A stretch of DNA of 64,000 nt from CAYPHA01 sp964410215 (lineage in GTDB: Bacteria; Calditrichota; Calditrichia; Calditrichales; CAYPHA01). Positions 60,652-64,000 of the stretch are shown one piece after another (the stretch's first letter is position 1; every line of letters starts with the position of its first letter). A model generated the notes under the pieces. It saw only the letters and a program-made list of their open reading frames with translations, did not search any database and was not told where the DNA came from. The stretch spans positions 5,772 to 69,771 of the forward strand of contig CAYPHA010000017.1 of NCBI GenBank assembly GCA_964410215.1, given 5' to 3'. A program made the translations under genes and the position numbers.

Positions 60652-62238
60652 TTACCAATAGAGAATATAAAGAAAAATAACCGCCATTATTATCATTCCC
60701 CCGAGGATCAGCACCAGTGGGGATGGTTTAAGACTGTATGTATTTTTTTGAACCATGACCACCGGTTTATCGAGTGGTCTTAACCAGGTAATGAGGTACA
60801 TAACGGCAATAACAACAAGAAAGGTTATTGCCATGCGGTTCAGAAAAGCGATATCGCCGAATTGCCATTGCAGAAATCCGTAGACCGGAACGCTTAACAG
60901 CAATGCCGTCACACCGGCTGCCGGCGGCGCTTTTTTGACAACAAAGCCGAATACGAAAGCGGCCAGAATTCCGGGTGAGATATATCCCTGGAATTCCTGA
61001 ATATATTTGAACACGCCGCCAAAGCGCGGATCACTGAGCTGGGGGGCTATGACGCATCCTATTAAAACGAAAACAATGGTCATGATCCGGCCGAGGGTAA
61101 TCAGGCTTTTTTCTCCCGCGTCGTTTTTCCAGAAGCCCTTGTATAAATCAATGGTAAAAATCGTGGCAGCCGAATTCAGCATGGAAGCCAGTGAACTGAT
61201 CACGGCACCGCTCAGGGCGGCAAAGATGAAACCGCGTATGCCCAGCGGGATCAGATTGCGAATCAATGTGGGATAAGCCTGATCTGCGGTGAGAAAAGAA
61301 TCTCCATATAGCTGATGGGACATAATCCCCGGAAATACGATGGCAAAGGGAACGAGTAACCACATACCTGCGGCAAAAATGATACCGAGTTGTCCATGCT
61401 CCAGCGTTTTTGCCGCCAGGGTGCGCTGAACGATAAACTGGTTTAAACCGGTGTAATAGAAATTTGGAATCCATAACCCGATTATAAGGGCTGTCCAGGG
61501 CAATTCGGGATGATCTGCCGGTAAAACCAGATGTAAGCGGTCTGCATTCACTTCATTAAAATGAGAAACACCATTGATAAATCGGTCTATCCATGAACTG
61601 CTTGCCATCGTCTCAGGCGACAGGGCACCGATGGCAAAGAATCCGAGCGTCATCGTCAGCAGACCCCCGATCAGCAGACCGGAACCCTGCAGCAGGTCGG
61701 CATAAGCCACCGCTTTCAATCCGCCCCACGTGGTATAGAGGGCTGCAATGATCCCGATAATCCAGATGGCCGTCGTAAGATCCATATCGAAAATGGTGTG
61801 CAGGGTGATACCACCGGAGAACAGCACAGCGGTAATGGTGACGGCAACATAGATGACCATGGTATAAAAGGCCATAATTCCACGGGCCGAACGGTTATAA
61901 CGGTATTCCAGGTACTCCGGCATCGTGAAAATGCCGGCATTCAGGAAGCGAGGGAGGAAAAAGATGGCTACGAATACGATGGTTACCGCCCCCAGGAGCT
62001 GGTAACCGGAAACCGCCAGACCGACACTACCGGCGCTGCTGCCGCTCATACCGACAAACTGTTCCGTGCTGATATTCGCCGCGACAATCGAAAAACCGAT
62101 CAGCCACCATTTCAGCCCGCGACCGGCCAGGAAATAATCCTCGCTGCTCTCCTCTTTACGACTCTTGTACATACTGAAAATAACAACGATAACGATGAAG
62201 ACAATAAATACGGAGATATCAAACCAATGCAATTCCAT
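60652..62238 (-). CDS. Sodium/solute symporter (SSS family), sugar type
   Basis: 528 residues, 13-14 predicted helices. N-terminus FDISVFIVFIVIVVIFSMYKSRKEESSEDYFLAGRGLKWWLIGFSIVAANISTEQFVGMSG is characteristic of the SSS family, with the conserved AANISTEQFVGMSGS region in the sodium-binding first helix and GGLKAVAYADLLQGSGLLIGG. The type resembles bacterial SglT/xylose- and galactose-transporting members. Uptake of galactose or xylose would fit the alpha-galactosidase and xylB neighbours. Confidence 0.92.
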   Translation of the reverse strand: MELHWFDISVFIVFIVIVVIFSMYKSRKEESSEDYFLAGRGLKWWLIGFSIVAANISTEQFVGMSGSSAGSVGLAVSGYQLLGAVTIVFVAIFFLPRFLNAGIFTMPEYLEYRYNRSARGIMAFYTMVIYVAVTITAVLFSGGITLHTIFDMDLTTAIWIIGIIAALYTTWGGLKAVAYADLLQGSGLLIGGLLTMTLGFFAIGALSPETMASSSWIDRFINGVSHFNEVNADRLHLVLPADHPELPWTALIIGLWIPNFYYTGLNQFIVQRTLAAKTLEHGQLGIIFAAGMWLLVPFAIVFPGIMSHQLYGDSFLTADQAYPTLIRNLIPLGIRGFIFAALSGAVISSLASMLNSAATIFTIDLYKGFWKNDAGEKSLITLGRIMTIVFVLIGCVIAPQLSDPRFGGVFKYIQEFQGYISPGILAAFVFGFVVKKAPPAAGVTALLLSVPVYGFLQWQFGDIAFLNRMAITFLVVIAVMYLITWLRPLDKPVVMVQKNTYSLKPSPLVLILGGMIIMAVIFLYILYW

Positions 62239-62310
62239 GCCGCACGTTCCCTGTTAAATATGATTTGAAAACGTAATTAAATAAAAGAACAAAAATATGA
62301 GAAAACCTCA

Positions 62311-64000
62311 TCATTCATCCAATGCATTTTCTGCCGAGATTCTCAGTAATTGCACACCGTGAAAGGGCACCTTTGTCTCAAAACGGTCTGTAAAATCTCC
62401 CAGATCCTTTTGCCTCCATACATCACGGATTGTACATGTTCCGGAAAAACCTATATCTGAAAAGCGTATGCTCATTGGTTTACGATCACCCCAGTTGAAG
62501 TAATCCGCCGGATTTTTGACGCTACCGGTAATGTGGAATAAACCAACCGCTTTGGATCCGTCCGACAGTTCCTTCACCATGATCAGTTCATCATCATCCT
62601 GCTTCATGATCTGCGCCTGAAGACCCCGCTCGTCCTGATTGATAGCGATCACCTCATGATTGCACAGCACGTTCAAAGTAAACGGATCCAGTTTTGTCAT
62701 ATCGCCACTGAAGATCAATGGTGCAGCCATCAGAGACCACATCGACATGTAAAAATACTGTTCATCCGGCAACAGGGTTGTTTTTGTCCCTTCCGCTCTC
62801 TGATGGGCATCACCAACCCAGCCGATCAGGATATAGTCCGGATCATTCCAGCCACCAGGCCCGGCATACTGCCAGTGCTGCGCATTGCTGATACCGATAT
62901 TATAGAAGGCCGGCATACTGGTTACTCCCGCCAGCCCGAGATCACCTGTAGTTCGCCAGCAGTTTCCGACTTCCGCTCCCCATTGCCATACCTCCGCCAG
63001 ACCGTATTGACAGATATTCAACACGATATCCCGGTCCAGACTTTTCAAAATGTTCCACATGACCTGATAGGGGGCCTTATGCTCAGCCTGAGACCGGGAT
63101 TTCAGCAGCGACATGTATGAACACAAATCGTATTTTAAAAAGTCGAATCCCCATTCCGCGAACAATTCCGCGTCCTGCCGTTCATGACCATAACTTCCCT
63201 CGTATACCATACAGGTATTGGGACCCGGTGATGTATAGAGTCCGGCTTTCAATCCCCTGGAATGGATATAATCCGTCATGGCCTTCATATCGGGAAACCG
63301 TTTATTTGGCAATATACGCCCGTCTTTACCGCGGGGCAGACCACCAACCTCAGGATCGTCGGAATATATTTTGACCATGGGATCTTTCGAATTCAGTTTA
63401 ACCATCCAGCAATCATCGATATTGACATACTGGTAACCGTAATCTGCCATTCCGGATTCGATCATCGCATCAGCAGAGGCCCTCATCAGTGAATCGGTGA
63501 TCCGGTCATAATGAATATACCAGCTGTTCCATCCCATCGGTGGCGTGAGCGCCAGTTTTTCCCCGGCTTTGATGGTAAATGGGTAATTTGATTGGCCAAA
63601 ATCATTGACAGCGTTCAGTATGCATGCGTATGATCCTTCCTTTTCAATCAGACCGGTGATAATGCCTGTATGCGGATCCACTTCCAACCCTTCCGGCAAG
63701 CCGCTTACGTCATATTTCATCGGTCGTTTTCCTGTGGCGGGAATACGGTACAGAAAGGGCGATCCCGGACGAACGCCATAAACCTTCGGACCACTGATGC
63801 GCGGCGCATCCGGTGCGGGAGGTGTGAGAATGGCGGATGCATCCGCTTGCTTATGGACAGCAGGCACCGGTTTCTCTCCGGTATACCGGATCTGTGCATC
63901 GAGCCAATTCGCATGGTCATGGCGGATGCCGTCCCCCGCATCTGAAACGAGTAGACCCAGTTTATCGATACCGTCCAGATCGACATGAACCGGTATTGCG
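62311..64000 (-). CDS. GH27 alpha-galactosidase with N-terminal NPCBM domain (5' end outside window)
   Basis: The frame is open to the right edge, so the start lies beyond 64000. Visible: an NPCBM domain tail (VHVDLDGIDKLGLLVSDAGDG, HDHANWLDAQI), a putative Ig linker (ISGPKVYGVRPGSPFLYRIP), then the GH27 barrel: LALTPPMGWNSWYIHYD, YVNIDDCWM, FDFLKYDLCSYM (nucleophile Asp), CWRTTGDLGLAG (acid/base Asp region) and C-terminal beta domain. GH27 removes terminal alpha-galactose (or beta-L-arabinopyranose). A signal peptide is expected upstream. It is 72 bases before the symporter on the same strand. Confidence 0.92.
   Translation of the reverse strand, partial: AIPVHVDLDGIDKLGLLVSDAGDGIRHDHANWLDAQIRYTGEKPVPAVHKQADASAILTPPAPDAPRISGPKVYGVRPGSPFLYRIPATGKRPMKYDVSGLPEGLEVDPHTGIITGLIEKEGSYACILNAVNDFGQSNYPFTIKAGEKLALTPPMGWNSWYIHYDRITDSLMRASADAMIESGMADYGYQYVNIDDCWMVKLNSKDPMVKIYSDDPEVGGLPRGKDGRILPNKRFPDMKAMTDYIHSRGLKAGLYTSPGPNTCMVYEGSYGHERQDAELFAEWGFDFLKYDLCSYMSLLKSRSQAEHKAPYQVMWNILKSLDRDIVLNICQYGLAEVWQWGAEVGNCWRTTGDLGLAGVTSMPAFYNIGISNAQHWQYAGPGGWNDPDYILIGWVGDAHQRAEGTKTTLLPDEQYFYMSMWSLMAAPLIFSGDMTKLDPFTLNVLCNHEVIAINQDERGLQAQIMKQDDDELIMVKELSDGSKAVGLFHITGSVKNPADYFNWGDRKPMSIRFSDIGFSGTCTIRDVWRQKDLGDFTDRFETKVPFHGVQLLRISAENALDE

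Noticed and set aside
1..64000. tRNA, rRNA, riboswitches, insertion sequences and phage genes.
   Set aside because: Scanning by eye showed no cloverleaf, rRNA core, transposase or integrase sequence; a tRNAscan or Infernal run would be decisive.

Overview
The window looks like part of a chromosome (assembled scaffold, about 45-48% GC by eye, two runs of N) from a Gram-negative bacterium of the FCB group that is probably not a classical Bacteroidia. Evidence: three secreted proteins end in type IX secretion (T9SS) type A sorting domains with the YPNPFNP signature common in Calditrichota, KSB1, Marinimicrobia, Ignavibacteria and Balneolia; a DUF5686 outer-membrane protein and a full hybrid two-component system with beta-propeller sensor are present; yet promoters look sigma70-like and sugar uptake uses MFS and sodium symporters. 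The phylum assignment is inference.

Layout. 1-8 kb: end of a T9SS cargo gene, a DUF5686 outer-membrane protein, a large FG-GAP/ASPIC-UnbV surface protein, a small unknown gene cut by an assembly gap, and an unknown outer-membrane-like protein. 8-34 kb: the main locus, a beta-1,3-glucan (laminarin-type) utilisation system on the minus strand. A hybrid two-component regulator (29873-34030) precedes an apparent 16-kb operon (29659 down to 13354). In order it encodes a glycosidase fused to an outer-membrane beta-barrel, a lipoprotein glycan-binding protein, GH16, an MFS symporter, an orphan sugar-binding lipoprotein, a universal stress protein, a cytoplasmic GH17, a lipoprotein GH30, a second GH16 lipoprotein, a lipoprotein GH17 and a T9SS-exported glycan-binding protein. 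A terminator at 13266-13312 separates this from a second MFS symporter plus a large GH94/149/161-like phosphorylase, followed by a decayed GH5 remnant. No SusC or SusD gene is present; the glycosidase-barrel fusion sits where a SusC/D pair would be expected.

34-43 kb: a GH2 glycosidase overlapping xylA by one base, an RND efflux pump with its adaptor, and a CNNM/CorC-type membrane protein. 44-57 kb: housekeeping and stress genes: DUF2911 protein, patatin, STAS-like protein, a helical protein, a sigma54 activator with a receiver lacking its phosphorylatable Asp, a PRC-barrel protein preceded by a good sigma54 promoter and its divergent-strand paralogue, a Rieske-flavoprotein reductase, MscS, ferredoxin, and an NAD-salvage cluster (pncA, a NifX-like gene, pncB). 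57-64 kb: an amylosucrase-type GH13 enzyme facing a xylulokinase, sodium/sugar symporter and alpha-galactosidase set; the last gene runs off the right edge.

Working model (inference): surface GH16, GH17 and GH30 enzymes and binding proteins trim branched beta-1,3-glucan, oligosaccharides cross the outer membrane (possibly through the fused barrel), the MFS symporters import them, and cytoplasmic GH17 and phosphorylase finish degradation, with the hybrid regulator sensing periplasmic oligosaccharide.
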